From Dietzia natronolimnaea (GTDB taxonomy: Bacteria > Actinomycetota > Actinomycetes > Mycobacteriales > Mycobacteriaceae): a stretch of DNA of 64,000 bases. Below, one piece after another: positions 9,610 to 19,058 of this stretch (the stretch's first letter is position 1; each line of letters opens with the position of its first letter). The stretch is from contig NZ_NTGA01000017.1 of NCBI RefSeq assembly GCF_002289575.1, positions 62,001 to 126,000 on the forward strand, written 5' to 3'. Below the pieces are notes generated by a model. The model made no database searches and had not been told where the DNA came from. It saw only the letters and a list, made by a program, of their open reading frames with translations. A program made the translations under genes and the position numbers.

Positions 9610-10401
9610 TCACGGGTACCGGTACCGGGTGAAGGCGTCGAGAAAATCCTCGAGGTCGGCCACCACCCGCAACTGCTCGAGCGGGTCCCCGGTCGCCGCC
9701 GCGGCGAGCCTCCTGGTCACCGGCGCGTCGAGCAGGTCCTCGAGGCCTGCCGGGGCCGGTGTGGGAAGAGCGGGGAGCAGCGGATCCCGCCCCCACAGGC
9801 TGTCCTCCACATCGAACGCGATCGCGCCGGCGTCTCCGTCGGCGTGCCCTCCCAGCACCGCACCGACCGCCTCGGCGCTCAGTCCCCGGAGGGCGAACAT
9901 CACCTCGGGGGTGGCGTCCCACCATTCCACCAGCACATAGGCGGCGGACAGCACGTGCCGACAGGGACCCGGTTGCACCGGACAGCGGCATGAGAACCGG
10001 GTGGCGCCGTGGACCGCCGGGAGCAGCAGGAACCCGACGGTGTCGGAGAACTCACCGGCGAGCGCGCCCAGGACTCCCCCGTCCTCACCCCGGAGCGCCA
10101 CCCGTAGCGCCTCGGTGTCCGTGGTGTCGAGCGGGGAGAACTCGAACTCCACCGTGAACGGGTCCGCCTGGCTGCCGTCGACGTCGCACCGCACGATCCG
10201 GCCGGAGTGCTCGAGCGAGAGCACCCGACCCTCACGCGCATCCCTGCGGCCGAGGGACACCTCGCTGCGGGTCGCACCGGACTCGATGTCCGAGGACCAC
10301 CGGCGGCTCCACATGTGCGTCCCGAACGGCCCGGCCTTCGACCTGGTGGGGATGCCCGTCCGCCCGCCTGTGCTCCGCCCGCCTCTGCCGCGTCGGCTCA
10401 C
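9610..10401 (-). CDS. SWIM zinc-finger protein
   Basis: The protein has 263 residues with a SWIM motif CRCPVQPGPCRH (Cys138, Cys140, Cys147, His149; pattern CxCx6CxH), a predicted nucleic-acid or protein-binding zinc fold. The N-terminus is basic and probably disordered; the C-terminal half is acidic and helical. The GTG start overlaps the stop of the SNF2 helicase (GTGA), so the two are translationally coupled. The same pairing exists in M. tuberculosis (Rv2101/Rv2102, from memory), suggesting a complex with the helicase. No catalytic domain is seen. Confidence 0.87.
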   Translation of the reverse strand: MSRRGRGGRSTGGRTGIPTRSKAGPFGTHMWSRRWSSDIESGATRSEVSLGRRDAREGRVLSLEHSGRIVRCDVDGSQADPFTVEFEFSPLDTTDTEALRVALRGEDGGVLGALAGEFSDTVGFLLLPAVHGATRFSCRCPVQPGPCRHVLSAAYVLVEWWDATPEVMFALRGLSAEAVGAVLGGHADGDAGAIAFDVEDSLWGRDPLLPALPTPAPAGLEDLLDAPVTRRLAAAATGDPLEQLRVVADLEDFLDAFTRYRYP

Positions 10402-13367
10402 GCGTCGTCCCTCCCCTCATCGGTCAGTGCGACCAGAGAGGCCAGGTCCGCGTCGGTGAGCTCGGTGAGCACGCCCGCGAGGGGCCCCAGTGTCAGATCC
10501 GCCAGCTCGCGTTTGGATTCGAGCAACTCGTCGATGCGGTCCTCGACCGTCCCGGGGGCCACGAGGGTCCGGATCTGGACGGGACGGGTCTGACCGATCC
10601 GGTGCACCCTGTCAGTCGCCTGGTTCTCCACGGCGGGGTTCCACCACCGGTCCAGATGCACCACGTGGTTGGCCTCCGTCAGCGTGAGCCCGGTTCCGCC
10701 CGCCCGGAGTGAGGCGAGCATCAGCGGCGGCCCGTGCGGGCTCTGGAACTCCTCGACCATCGATGCCCGACCGCCTGCGGTGACGCCCCCGTGGAGGAAG
10801 GGCACCCCTGTCGCCGCGCGACGCTCGAGCAGCGGGAGGATGAGATCTCCGAAAGCGCGGTACTGGGTGAACAACAGGACCTTCTCCCCCGCGTCGAGGA
10901 TCTCGGTGAGGACCTCGTCCAGCGCCGCGAGTTTGCCGGACCGGTGTCGCCCACCCCGCAGCAGCGAGGACCCGTCCCCGAGATAGTGCGAGGGATGGTT
11001 GCAGACCTGCTTGAGCGCGGTGAGACCGGACAGGATCGCACCCTTGCGTGACGCGCCCTCCGACTCCTTGACCTGCTCCATCATGTCCTCGACGACCGCT
11101 TGGTACAGGGTCGCCTGCTCACGGGTCAGGGGCGCGTCGACCCTGATGTGCTGTTTGGCCGGGAGATCCGCGGCCACGAGCGGGTCCGACTTGAGCCGAC
11201 GCAGGACGAACGGGGCCGCCAGGGCGCGCAACCGGGTGGCCGCGGCCTCGTCTCTGTGCGATTCGATGGGGACCGCGAACCGGGCGCGGAAGGTACTGGC
11301 CGACCCGAGCAGCCCGGGGTTGGCGAAGTCGAACACCGCCCGCAGCTCGTCCAACCTGTTCTCCACCGGCGTCCCGGTGAGCGCGATCCGGTGCCGGGCG
11401 GGGATGGAGCGGATCGCGCGGGACACCGCGGTCACCGGGTTCTTGACGGTCTGGGCCTCGTCGGCGACCACGCGACGCCACTCCACGCCGGCCAGCAGGT
11501 CGACGTCCCGGGTGGCCGTTCCATAGGAGGTCAGGACGAGATCCGAGTCCGTCATCCGCTCGGCGGCCACCTCCCCCCTGTCGCGCCCCTGACCATGGTG
11601 GACGTGGACCCGGAGCTCCGGGGCGAATCTCGACGCCTCGCGCTCCCACGTGGACACCAGAGTCAGTGGCGCGACCACCAGGGTGGGACCGGGCCCCCCG
11701 GCCGCGTGTTCGGTCGCCGTGAGCGCGAGGACCTGCATCGTCTTGCCGAGCCCCATGTCGTCGGCCAGAACCGCCCCGGTGCCGGCCCGTGAGAGGGCCG
11801 CGAGCCACCTGACGCCGTCCAGTTGGTACGGCCGTAGTGAGGCCCGGAACCACTCCGGCAGCGCGATCGGCAACGACGACGAGGGTATCCAGTCGAGAGT
11901 GGTGGGCGCCTCGACCTCGACGCCCTCCGCCTCGTCGGACATCAGTGCCGCGACGAGGGCCGGGGCTGTCGTCCTCTGACCTCGCCTGGCCGCGAGGAAG
12001 CGTGCCGCCCGTCGTAGCGCGCCGGGATCGGCGCGGACCCACTGTCCGCGGAGCTTGACCAGATCCGAGGCGGCGTCGAGCAACATCCGGGCTTCCGTGG
12101 CGTCCAGCGGGCTGTCGTCGACCACCAGCTCCCAGTCGACGTCCGCCAGCTGGTCGAGCCCGAGTCTCTGCCCCGAGTCCACCGTCTCGGTCCCGGGCTC
12201 CGTGACGGTCGCCCTCACCGCGGTTCTGACCCTCGTCCAGGATCTCGGGAGGAGGACCTCGATCCCACGGCCCCGGAGCGCCTCGATTCCCTCGTCGACC
12301 AGGTCGACCACGAGGTCGGTCGGGAGCAGCAGATCGGGAGCACCGGCCGCCTGGGTGGCGCGGGACAACGGCGGCCACGAGCGGACCGCCCGCGCCACCA
12401 CATCTCGTACGGGCCCGTCCACCGAGGAGGTGTCGGCGAGATCGGAGAACGGACGGAGCGAATCCGCGCCCGTCCGGACGAGCACCTGGAACCGCCAGAG
12501 GACGTCGACGCCCGGTGGCTCCTCGGCCTGACCCCCCACGGAGGCGACGTCCAGCGTGCCCCTGTCCGGCGCCGTGCCCCTGTCCGCCGCAGTGCCCCCG
12601 TCCACGGCAGCGTCCCCGACGGCGATTCCCCCGCCCTCCGTGTCGTCGTCGGACGGTTCGACCACGCGGAACACCACGTCCACGTCCTTCGCCGCAGCCG
12701 CGCGGCCGAACTCGCGGACCGCATCGGCCAGGGCCTGCCCGGCCGATGCCACCTGACCACCCGCGACCAACGCCTCGCCGAGTTCGCTGCGGCGTTCGGT
12801 CGCGAGGGGAGCCAGTGCCGCGCGGGCGTGATGATCCGCCAACTCCGACAGGAGCCGGTCCAGCTCCTCCCGGGTCGCGACCAACCCGTGACTACGGTGC
12901 AGGCTCTCGGCCGTCCAGGCCCCGATGACCGGCGAGGCGACGAGATCCCAGGTGGCGCCCCACGCCCCGTCGAGGCGAGTGAGACGGGGCACCGCGTGAC
13001 CCGCGGCCACGAGGGACGCCACGCCCGAGGACAGCGCGGCCAGTGCCTGCAGTCCGGCCCCCACCCATCGCTCCTCCGGTCCGAGGAGGCGGCAGAGGTC
13101 CACAGCGTCACCGACGGACACCCGGACCCCCGGCACCGTCGCCGATCTGGCCTTGCCGTCCACGATCGCACGTACCCCGATGCGGTGGGACAGCCGATAC
13201 CGCCCGAGGAAATCCACCACCTCATCCGGGGCGCCGGCCCGGGCGACGGCCGTCACGGCGGCAGCCGGCGCCACCGAGTGCGGCCGTCGCAGCCCCGTGT
13301 CGCACCACAACCCCACGACCCCGGAGTGCCAGACGGCGTGGAGACGGGGATCGGCGGTCGGGGTCAC
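10398..13367 (-). CDS. SNF2/RAD54-family helicase
   Basis: A 989-residue bacterial SNF2 ATPase. The N-terminal half (to about 480) is a variable SNF2-associated region with an acidic insert. The ATPase core has Walker A DDMGLGKT (about 535-545), a VADEAQTVKN box near 635, LTGTPVENRL, and the C-terminal helicase block (LFTQYRAFGDLI, DRVHRIGQTRPV). The frame is open further upstream into the HNH gene, but a GTG at 13367 begins family-like sequence (VTPTADPRLHAVW). It is the first gene of the helicase-SWIM pair. It likely remodels DNA-protein complexes in repair; the exact role is unknown. Confidence 0.9.
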   Translation of the reverse strand: MTPTADPRLHAVWHSGVVGLWCDTGLRRPHSVAPAAAVTAVARAGAPDEVVDFLGRYRLSHRIGVRAIVDGKARSATVPGVRVSVGDAVDLCRLLGPEERWVGAGLQALAALSSGVASLVAAGHAVPRLTRLDGAWGATWDLVASPVIGAWTAESLHRSHGLVATREELDRLLSELADHHARAALAPLATERRSELGEALVAGGQVASAGQALADAVREFGRAAAAKDVDVVFRVVEPSDDDTEGGGIAVGDAAVDGGTAADRGTAPDRGTLDVASVGGQAEEPPGVDVLWRFQVLVRTGADSLRPFSDLADTSSVDGPVRDVVARAVRSWPPLSRATQAAGAPDLLLPTDLVVDLVDEGIEALRGRGIEVLLPRSWTRVRTAVRATVTEPGTETVDSGQRLGLDQLADVDWELVVDDSPLDATEARMLLDAASDLVKLRGQWVRADPGALRRAARFLAARRGQRTTAPALVAALMSDEAEGVEVEAPTTLDWIPSSSLPIALPEWFRASLRPYQLDGVRWLAALSRAGTGAVLADDMGLGKTMQVLALTATEHAAGGPGPTLVVAPLTLVSTWEREASRFAPELRVHVHHGQGRDRGEVAAERMTDSDLVLTSYGTATRDVDLLAGVEWRRVVADEAQTVKNPVTAVSRAIRSIPARHRIALTGTPVENRLDELRAVFDFANPGLLGSASTFRARFAVPIESHRDEAAATRLRALAAPFVLRRLKSDPLVAADLPAKQHIRVDAPLTREQATLYQAVVEDMMEQVKESEGASRKGAILSGLTALKQVCNHPSHYLGDGSSLLRGGRHRSGKLAALDEVLTEILDAGEKVLLFTQYRAFGDLILPLLERRAATGVPFLHGGVTAGGRASMVEEFQSPHGPPLMLASLRAGGTGLTLTEANHVVHLDRWWNPAVENQATDRVHRIGQTRPVQIRTLVAPGTVEDRIDELLESKRELADLTLGPLAGVLTELTDADLASLVALTDEGRDDA

Positions 13368-13541
13368 TTCGCCATGTAAGCACGTTCGTCCGACACTCCC
13401 CCGAGTGCGGGGACGGTACCGCACGCGACCGGGGCGGCCTCCGCCCCTTGTCGCGACGCCGCCGCTCCACACCCGGTCGCCGTGTCCACAGGCCCGGGGC
13501 GCCGGCCACCGACGAACGGCCCCCGGGGCCGGGCGGTCACC

Positions 13542-13547
13542 CATACT
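13542..13547 (+). promoter_or_regulatory. Possible -10 of the HNH gene
   Basis: CATACT ends 6 nt before the GTG at 13554 in the 186-bp divergent gap between the helicase and the HNH gene. It suggests a leaderless message. Confidence 0.4.
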
Positions 13548-13553
13548 CATCCC

Positions 13554-14315
13554 GTGACCGACCACTGCCCCACGCGGCCCCGGCCCCTGGGCTCCGGGCG
13601 GATCATCCCCCCGATCGGCCCGAGGGCGCTCTGTCTCACGATGGCGGTCGCGGTGTCGCTCTGCGTGGTCCTGTGGTGGGCGGAACCCAGGCACTCGGCG
13701 CCCGGGAGTCCGGGCAGAGAGGCCGTCGAGGCCCTGCTCGCTCGTGTCGACGTGGTCCCCGAACGGATAACGGTGCCGGGCTACGAGCGAGAGTGCTCCG
13801 GCGCGTCCGCGTGCGTGTTCGGGCCGGCCTGGAGCGACGCGACGGGAGCGCCGGGCTCGGGGAACGGCTGCTCCACGCGTCACGACGTGCTGGCCCGTGA
13901 CCTCCGGGGCACCCCCGCGGATCCCGCCTCGGGGTGCACGGTCGACGGGGGGACCCTGGTGGATCCCTACACCGGCCGGGTCATGGACGTGGGCGGATCC
14001 GGTCTCCGGGGGATCCACGTGGACCACGTGTTCCCGCTCTCCGCCGCGTGGGACCTGGGCGCCTGGGAATGGTCTCCAGGACGGCGGGCGGCGTTCGCCA
14101 ACGACGTCGAGCGCAACCTGCTCGCCGTGACCGGATCCGTGAACACCCGCAAGAGCGACTTGACACCGGAGGACTGGCTGCCACCCGACCCCGGCAGGCA
14201 CTGCTTCTACGCGGCCCGCTACCTCACCGCGGCGGTGGCCTACGGACTGCCGGTGACCGCAGAGGACCGGGAGGCGTTGGCAGCGGCGGTCCGGCGCTGT
14301 CCTCGCGGCGGGTGA
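13554..14315 (+). CDS. Secreted HNH (DUF1524/GmrSD-like) nuclease
   Basis: The protein has 253 residues. A hydrophobic segment near residues 26-42 (ALCLTMAVAVSLCVVLWW) acts as signal peptide or anchor, so the nuclease domain should be outside the membrane. The catalytic core is HVDHVFPLSAAWDLGA followed by FANDVERNLLAV, N(T)RKSDL and PEDW, the DUF1524 HNH pattern. Four to six cysteines outside the core could form disulphides. GTG 13554 was chosen over an upstream ATG at 13482 because of the -10-like hexamer in front. It stands alone, divergent from the helicase. Likely role is extracellular nucleic-acid degradation. Confidence 0.82.
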   Translation: MTDHCPTRPRPLGSGRIIPPIGPRALCLTMAVAVSLCVVLWWAEPRHSAPGSPGREAVEALLARVDVVPERITVPGYERECSGASACVFGPAWSDATGAPGSGNGCSTRHDVLARDLRGTPADPASGCTVDGGTLVDPYTGRVMDVGGSGLRGIHVDHVFPLSAAWDLGAWEWSPGRRAAFANDVERNLLAVTGSVNTRKSDLTPEDWLPPDPGRHCFYAARYLTAAVAYGLPVTAEDREALAAAVRRCPRGG

Positions 14316-14360
14316 CCGCGGGACGGCGACGCTCGGGCCGGCCGGGGTCTGATCGTGCGG

Positions 14361-16445
14361 TCAGTACCTGTCCGATCCGCCACCCGAGCGGCCACGGAAC
14401 CCGCCTTCGCGGCGGTCGTCGCCGTCGCCTCCCCGCCGGAATCCTCCCCCGCGCTCGTCGCGACGCTCGCCTCTCCGGGCGTCGTCGCGGCCACCGCGAT
14501 CCCCACCGCGGGGACGGCCTCCGCGGTCGTCCCTCGTCGCGGACGGGCGGCCGGCGGGAGGACCGGAGTCCGGACGGATGTCGATCTCCGTACCGGCGAC
14601 CCGAATCCCGCGCATCGAGTCGATCTGGTCGCGGGACAGACCCGCGGGGAGTTCGACGATCGAGTGGTCGAAACGGATCGAGATGCGTCCGATGTCGCCC
14701 CCGCTGAGTCCGGCTTCGTTGGCCAACGCGCCCATGATCGACCCGGGCTTGACGTTGTTCCGCTTGCCCACGGCGATCCGGTACTGCGCCATGTCCTTGC
14801 CGGACCGCGAGGGGCGGGGCCCGTCCGAGAAACCCCGCCCGGGGCGCTCGCGCCGGTCGTCCCGCCGCGAGTCGCGGCGATCGTCCTGACGGTCACGCCG
14901 GGCCGGCCGCTCCGGCTCCCGCATGAGGAAGTCGGCGGAGTTCCCGGACTGGGTGGCGAGGGCGGCGGCGATGTCAGCCATCGAGACCGAGTGTTCGGCG
15001 GCGTACTCCTCCACGAGGCGGCGGAACATCGCCAGGTTCGGGTCGTTCAAACTCTCCGTGATCGACTGAGCGAACTTGGCCATCCGCATCTCGTTGACGT
15101 CATCCACGCTCGGCAGCTGGATCTCCGTCAGCGGCTGCCGCGTGGCCCGCTCGATCTGCGAGAGCAGCCGCCGTTCCCGCGGGGTGACGAACAGCAGCGC
15201 CTGACCACTGCGACCCGCGCGGCCCGTGCGGCCGATCCGATGGACGTACGACTCCGTGTCGTGCGGGATGTCGTAGTTGACCACATGGCTGATCCGGGGC
15301 ACGTCCAGACCACGGGCTGCGACGTCCGTGGCCACCAGGATGTCGGTCCGACCGCCCTTGAGCGCCTCGATGGTCCGCTCGCGCAGGTTCTGCGGGATGT
15401 CGCCGTTGATCGGTGCCGCGGAGAATCCGCGCGCCCGCAGACGTTCCGCCAGCTCCTCCGTGGCCGACTTGGTGCGGACGAACAGGATCATCGCGTCGAA
15501 GTCCTCGACCTCGAAGATCCGCGTCAGCGCGTCGAGCTTGTCGCGGTGGTTCACCAACACATAGCGCTGCTGGATCGTCGGCGCCGTGGCCGTCTTCGAC
15601 GCGACCTTCACCTCGGCCGCGTCGGTGAGGTACTTCTGGGAGATCCGGCGGATGGCAGCCGGCATCGTGGCCGAGAACAGTGCGACCTGGGTGGACTGCG
15701 GGGTGTCCGAGAGGATCCGTTCGACATCCTCCTGGAAGCCCATCGCGAGCATCTCGTCTGCCTCGTCGAGGACCAGATGGCGCAGTCCCGACAGGTCGAG
15801 CGTGCCCTTCTTCAGGTGATCGATCACCCGGCCGGGCGTCCCCACGATGATCTGGGCCCCCCGACGCAGACCGGAGAGCTGGATCCCGTAGGCCTGCCCG
15901 CCGTAGATCGGCAGGACGCTGACCTGGGGCATGTTGGCGGAGTAGGTGATGCACGCCTCGGCGACCTGGAGCGCGAGCTCGCGGGTGGGGGCGAGCACGA
16001 GCGCCTGCGGGCTCTTCACCGACGGGTCGATGAGGGAAAGGATCGGCAGCGCGAAGGCCGCGGTCTTGCCGGTGCCGGTCTGGGCCAACCCCACCACGTC
16101 GCGGCCCTCCATCACCAGGGGGATGATGGCGGCCTGGATGCCCGAGGGGACTTCGTACCCGACCTCCTTGACCGCCTCGGCGACGGCCGGGGCGAGCCCC
16201 ATGTCGGCGAACGTGACGGCGTCGTCGCCCGCGTTCTCCGCGCTCTCCGTGGCCGGGGCGCGGTTCCCCGAGGTGGCTCCCCTCGGCCCGGACTCGGCCG
16301 CGGGCTCGGCGGCGGGCTCGGCGGCGGGCTCCGCCGCAGGCTCCGCGGCGGGCTCAGTGGCGTCTGGGGCGCTGGCGGCGGTCTCGACCTCGTCGCCGGC
16401 GGTGGCGGTACGGTCCTCGTTGTCGTTGCTCATGAGAAGACTCAT
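14361..16445 (-). CDS. deaD: DEAD-box ATP-dependent RNA helicase (DeaD/CsdA-like)
   Basis: A 694-residue RNA helicase for ribosome assembly and RNA turnover. Motifs in order: Q motif (PSGIQAAIIP), AQTGTGKT, PTRELALQ, VLDEADEML, LFSATMP and HRIGRTGRAGR. After the core comes a DbpA-type RNA-binding domain (AQYRIAVGKRNNVKPGSIMG, about 555-625), then an Arg/Gly/Asp-rich tail (GGRDDARRGERR and the like). The N-terminus has AEPA repeats coded by a minisatellite. The start is the first ATG, 1 bp after the MFS stop; ATG 16433 is an alternative. It may be co-transcribed with the upstream TetR-racemase-M20-MFS genes or have its own promoter. Confidence 0.95.
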   Translation of the reverse strand: MSLLMSNDNEDRTATAGDEVETAASAPDATEPAAEPAAEPAAEPAAEPAAESGPRGATSGNRAPATESAENAGDDAVTFADMGLAPAVAEAVKEVGYEVPSGIQAAIIPLVMEGRDVVGLAQTGTGKTAAFALPILSLIDPSVKSPQALVLAPTRELALQVAEACITYSANMPQVSVLPIYGGQAYGIQLSGLRRGAQIIVGTPGRVIDHLKKGTLDLSGLRHLVLDEADEMLAMGFQEDVERILSDTPQSTQVALFSATMPAAIRRISQKYLTDAAEVKVASKTATAPTIQQRYVLVNHRDKLDALTRIFEVEDFDAMILFVRTKSATEELAERLRARGFSAAPINGDIPQNLRERTIEALKGGRTDILVATDVAARGLDVPRISHVVNYDIPHDTESYVHRIGRTGRAGRSGQALLFVTPRERRLLSQIERATRQPLTEIQLPSVDDVNEMRMAKFAQSITESLNDPNLAMFRRLVEEYAAEHSVSMADIAAALATQSGNSADFLMREPERPARRDRQDDRRDSRRDDRRERPGRGFSDGPRPSRSGKDMAQYRIAVGKRNNVKPGSIMGALANEAGLSGGDIGRISIRFDHSIVELPAGLSRDQIDSMRGIRVAGTEIDIRPDSGPPAGRPSATRDDRGGRPRGGDRGGRDDARRGERRDERGGGFRRGGDGDDRREGGFRGRSGGGSDRY
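16291..16362. repeat. 12-bp coding minisatellite in deaD
   Basis: Six tandem 12-bp units (GGCTCGGCGGCG and variants, plus-strand reading) encode an AEPA tetrapeptide array in the N-terminus of the RNA helicase. Copy number may vary between strains. Confidence 0.85.
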
Positions 16446-16446
16446 G

Positions 16447-17727
16447 CTACGGCGTCGACGACCCCGTTCGCGACACCGCGGCGCTGGTCACTCCCCCGTC
16501 GCCCTCCCGGCCGAGGCGCTCATGCGTCTCTCTGGCGAACACCCACGGCACCACAGCGGCCAGGAGCAGTGCTCCGGAGAGCACGAATCCGGCGGTGTAG
16601 CCGAACCCGTCCACGACGAGACCCACCAGCACCGGACCGAGGATCGCTCCGGAATCACTCGCCATCTGGAAGGTCGCGAGCACCTTACCGCCCGCACGAT
16701 CCGCGCCGATCACATCCGCGACGGAGGCCTGTTGCGCGGGGTTGAGCACCCCCGCGCCCATTCCCGCCACGACCGAGGCCGCCACGAGGAGGGGGACGGT
16801 ATCGCACCAGCCCAGCGCGAGCGTGGCCACCCCGGAGACCACCAGTCCACCGATCACCAGCGGCCGTCGTCCGTACCTGTCGGACAACCACCCCGCCACC
16901 GAGACGACAGCCGCGGTGCCCACGGCGAAGGAGGCCAGCGCGGTGCCGGCGACACCGGCGCCGGCATCGAAGTTCGCGGCGGCGAAGAGTGGGACGATCG
17001 CCACGCGCACGCCGAACGAACTCCACCCGTTGACGAAGCTGGACACGAGCGCTGCGCGGTAGCCGCTGTCGCGTAGCGCCTCCCGCACCGGGAGCGCCTC
17101 CTGCTCGGGCATCCCGTCGTCCGCCGAGGGCCGGCGCCCTCCCCGCAGGAACACCGCCACCACCCCGGTCGCGACGAGCAGGGTGAAGGAGTAGACGAAG
17201 AACGGCACCCTCATGCCGAACCCGGCCAGCAGCCCGCCGAGAACCGGCCCGCCAATGTTGCCGATCAGGAACGCGGTGGCGTACAGACCGGCGATCCGCC
17301 CCCTGGCGCCGGGGGGCGAGAGGCGGGTGAGCAGCGCCATCGCCGAGATGGTGAACATCGTCGACCCGAGCCCGCCGAGCCCCCGGAACACCAGCAACTG
17401 CCAGTAGGACTGGGCCATGCCGGTGGCCAGGGTCGACACGACCACGATGAGCAGGCCCGACATGTAGACCCAGCGTTCGCCCAGGCGGTCCACGAGGAAC
17501 CCACCGGCGGGTGCGAACACCAGACGGAAGAAGGCGAAGGCGCTCACGACGACCGACGCGGCGGTCACCGAGACGTCGAAACTCCGTGCGTACTGCGGGA
17601 GTACGGGGGCGACGAGACCGTAACCGATTGCCACGGCGAACGCGGCGGCGACCAGCACCCACACATCCGCGGGTAGCGGGGTCCGCGGATGCGCGGTCCG
17701 GCGACAAGCGGGGAACAGGCCTCTCAC
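16447..17727 (-). CDS. MFS transporter, 12 TM
   Basis: Major facilitator of 426 residues with about 12 hydrophobic segments. Motif A (GGFLVDRLGERWVYMSG) follows TM2, and a second copy (GWLSDRYGRRPL) sits in the second half, as in drug-proton antiporters. The GTG start overlaps the M20 peptidase stop (GTGA). Coupling to a PLP enzyme and an M20 hydrolase under a TetR regulator suggests export or import of an amino-acid-like or peptide compound. The substrate cannot be read from sequence. Confidence 0.88.
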   Translation of the reverse strand: MRGLFPACRRTAHPRTPLPADVWVLVAAAFAVAIGYGLVAPVLPQYARSFDVSVTAASVVVSAFAFFRLVFAPAGGFLVDRLGERWVYMSGLLIVVVSTLATGMAQSYWQLLVFRGLGGLGSTMFTISAMALLTRLSPPGARGRIAGLYATAFLIGNIGGPVLGGLLAGFGMRVPFFVYSFTLLVATGVVAVFLRGGRRPSADDGMPEQEALPVREALRDSGYRAALVSSFVNGWSSFGVRVAIVPLFAAANFDAGAGVAGTALASFAVGTAAVVSVAGWLSDRYGRRPLVIGGLVVSGVATLALGWCDTVPLLVAASVVAGMGAGVLNPAQQASVADVIGADRAGGKVLATFQMASDSGAILGPVLVGLVVDGFGYTAGFVLSGALLLAAVVPWVFARETHERLGREGDGGVTSAAVSRTGSSTP

Positions 17728-19058
17728 GCCGACCGGAGCACCCGGGCGAGGACGTCGGCGCCGAAGTGCAGGGCGTCGACGGGGACCCTCTCGTCGACGG
17801 CGTGGAAATGGCCGAAGACGTCGAACTCGTCCGGGACCCTCAGCGGGACGAAACCGTACCCGTGGATCCCCAGAGGAGCGAGGTGCTTGTTGTCCGTGCT
17901 GGCCGGCAGGAGGTACGGGACGACCAAGGCTCCGGGGTCGGCCTCCAGGACCGCCTCACGGATGGTGGCGACCAAAGGATCGTCCGCGGGCGCGGCGATC
18001 GGCGGCTGCCAGATCCAGTCGACCGCGACGTCGGGCCCGAGCTCGGCCTCGATCTCCGCGCGGAAGGTCTCCTCTCCCCCGGGCAGCACGCGGCAGTCGA
18101 TCTCCGCGAACGCCTCGGAGGGGATGACATTGGTCTTGTACCCGGCGGACAGGACGGTCGGCGACGCGGTGTGCGAGAGCGACGCCTCGACCAGCGGGCC
18201 GAAGTGCCCGAGCACGCCGAGGTGCGCTGGCAGGTCCGCGACGTCGCCACTCGTCCCGGCGAGCTCCCCGACCGCGGACGCGAGGGCGGTGTTGGCCTCC
18301 GTGGGTGCGACGGGGAAGTGGCGGCTCGCGACCCTATGTACGGCGCCGGCGATCGCGGCGACTGCGTTGTCCGGAGTCGGACGGGACGCGTGGGCGGCGG
18401 CACCCTTCGCGCTCACCCGTGCCCAGGCGACGCCCTTCTCGGCGACCGCGATCGGATAGAGCCGGCGCCCGGACACCGGAACGGACCACCCGCCGACCTC
18501 GCTGAGCGCGTGGGTCATTCGGTCGAAGATCTCGGGGCGTTCGCGCACCACCCACTGTGCCCCCATCGTCCCCGCGGCCTCTTCGTCGGCGAAGAAGGCG
18601 AGCAACAGGGGTCTGCGCGGCACGATCCCCTCGCGGCGGTAGTGGCGCACGACGGCCAGGATCATGCCGATCATGTTCTTCATGTCGACGGTTCCCCGGC
18701 CGTAGAGCCAGCCGTCACGGATCTCCCCCGCGAACGGCGGGACCGACCAGTCCTCGGCGACGGCGGGCACCACGTCGACGTGGCCGTGGACCACGAGGCC
18801 TCCGGCGGCGGCATCGGACCCGTCCACACGGGCGAACAGACTGCCCCGGCCGGGCACGGACTCCACCAGTTCACTCGGGATGCCCACCTCGTCCAGGTAC
18901 TCGGCGATCCGTCGGCACACGCGGGTCTCACCGTCGCCGATCGAGGCGGGGTCGCCGGTGTTGGTCGAGTCGATGGAGACGAGGTCGGCGGTGATCGAGA
19001 CGACCTCGGAGTGCAGGAGGGCCCGCATCTCGTCGGTCATCGGCACGGTGTCCGTCAT
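17724..19058 (-). CDS. M20-family metallopeptidase (dipeptidase/deacylase-like)
   Basis: A 444-residue M20 (ArgE/DapE/ACY1) hydrolase. Metal ligands are visible: HGHVDVVP (His, Asp), GRGTVDMKN (bridging Asp), AFFADEEAAG (catalytic Glu-Glu), and a C-terminal His in STDNKHLAPLGI. A dimerisation lid lies between. The ATG (MTDTVPMTDEM) overlaps the PLP-gene stop (ATGA); the frame remains open upstream but that part is shadow of the PLP gene. It cleaves an amide bond in a small N-acyl amino acid or dipeptide; the true dapE is elsewhere in this window. Confidence 0.9.
   Translation of the reverse strand: MTDTVPMTDEMRALLHSEVVSITADLVSIDSTNTGDPASIGDGETRVCRRIAEYLDEVGIPSELVESVPGRGSLFARVDGSDAAAGGLVVHGHVDVVPAVAEDWSVPPFAGEIRDGWLYGRGTVDMKNMIGMILAVVRHYRREGIVPRRPLLLAFFADEEAAGTMGAQWVVRERPEIFDRMTHALSEVGGWSVPVSGRRLYPIAVAEKGVAWARVSAKGAAAHASRPTPDNAVAAIAGAVHRVASRHFPVAPTEANTALASAVGELAGTSGDVADLPAHLGVLGHFGPLVEASLSHTASPTVLSAGYKTNVIPSEAFAEIDCRVLPGGEETFRAEIEAELGPDVAVDWIWQPPIAAPADDPLVATIREAVLEADPGALVVPYLLPASTDNKHLAPLGIHGYGFVPLRVPDEFDVFGHFHAVDERVPVDALHFGADVLARVLRSA

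Noticed and set aside
13368-14201. Upstream extension of the SNF2 helicase reading frame
   Set aside because: It overlaps the HNH gene antisense, is Arg/Gly-rich without helicase homology, and the family-like sequence begins at GTG 13367.
14355-16745. 796-codon plus-strand frame opposite deaD
   Set aside because: Composition is Arg/Gly/Asp-rich with no motifs; the helicase on the minus strand is clear.
17724-19058. A second dapE
   Set aside because: It is M20 but sits with a PLP enzyme and exporter; the gene beside dapD carries the DapE context and motifs.
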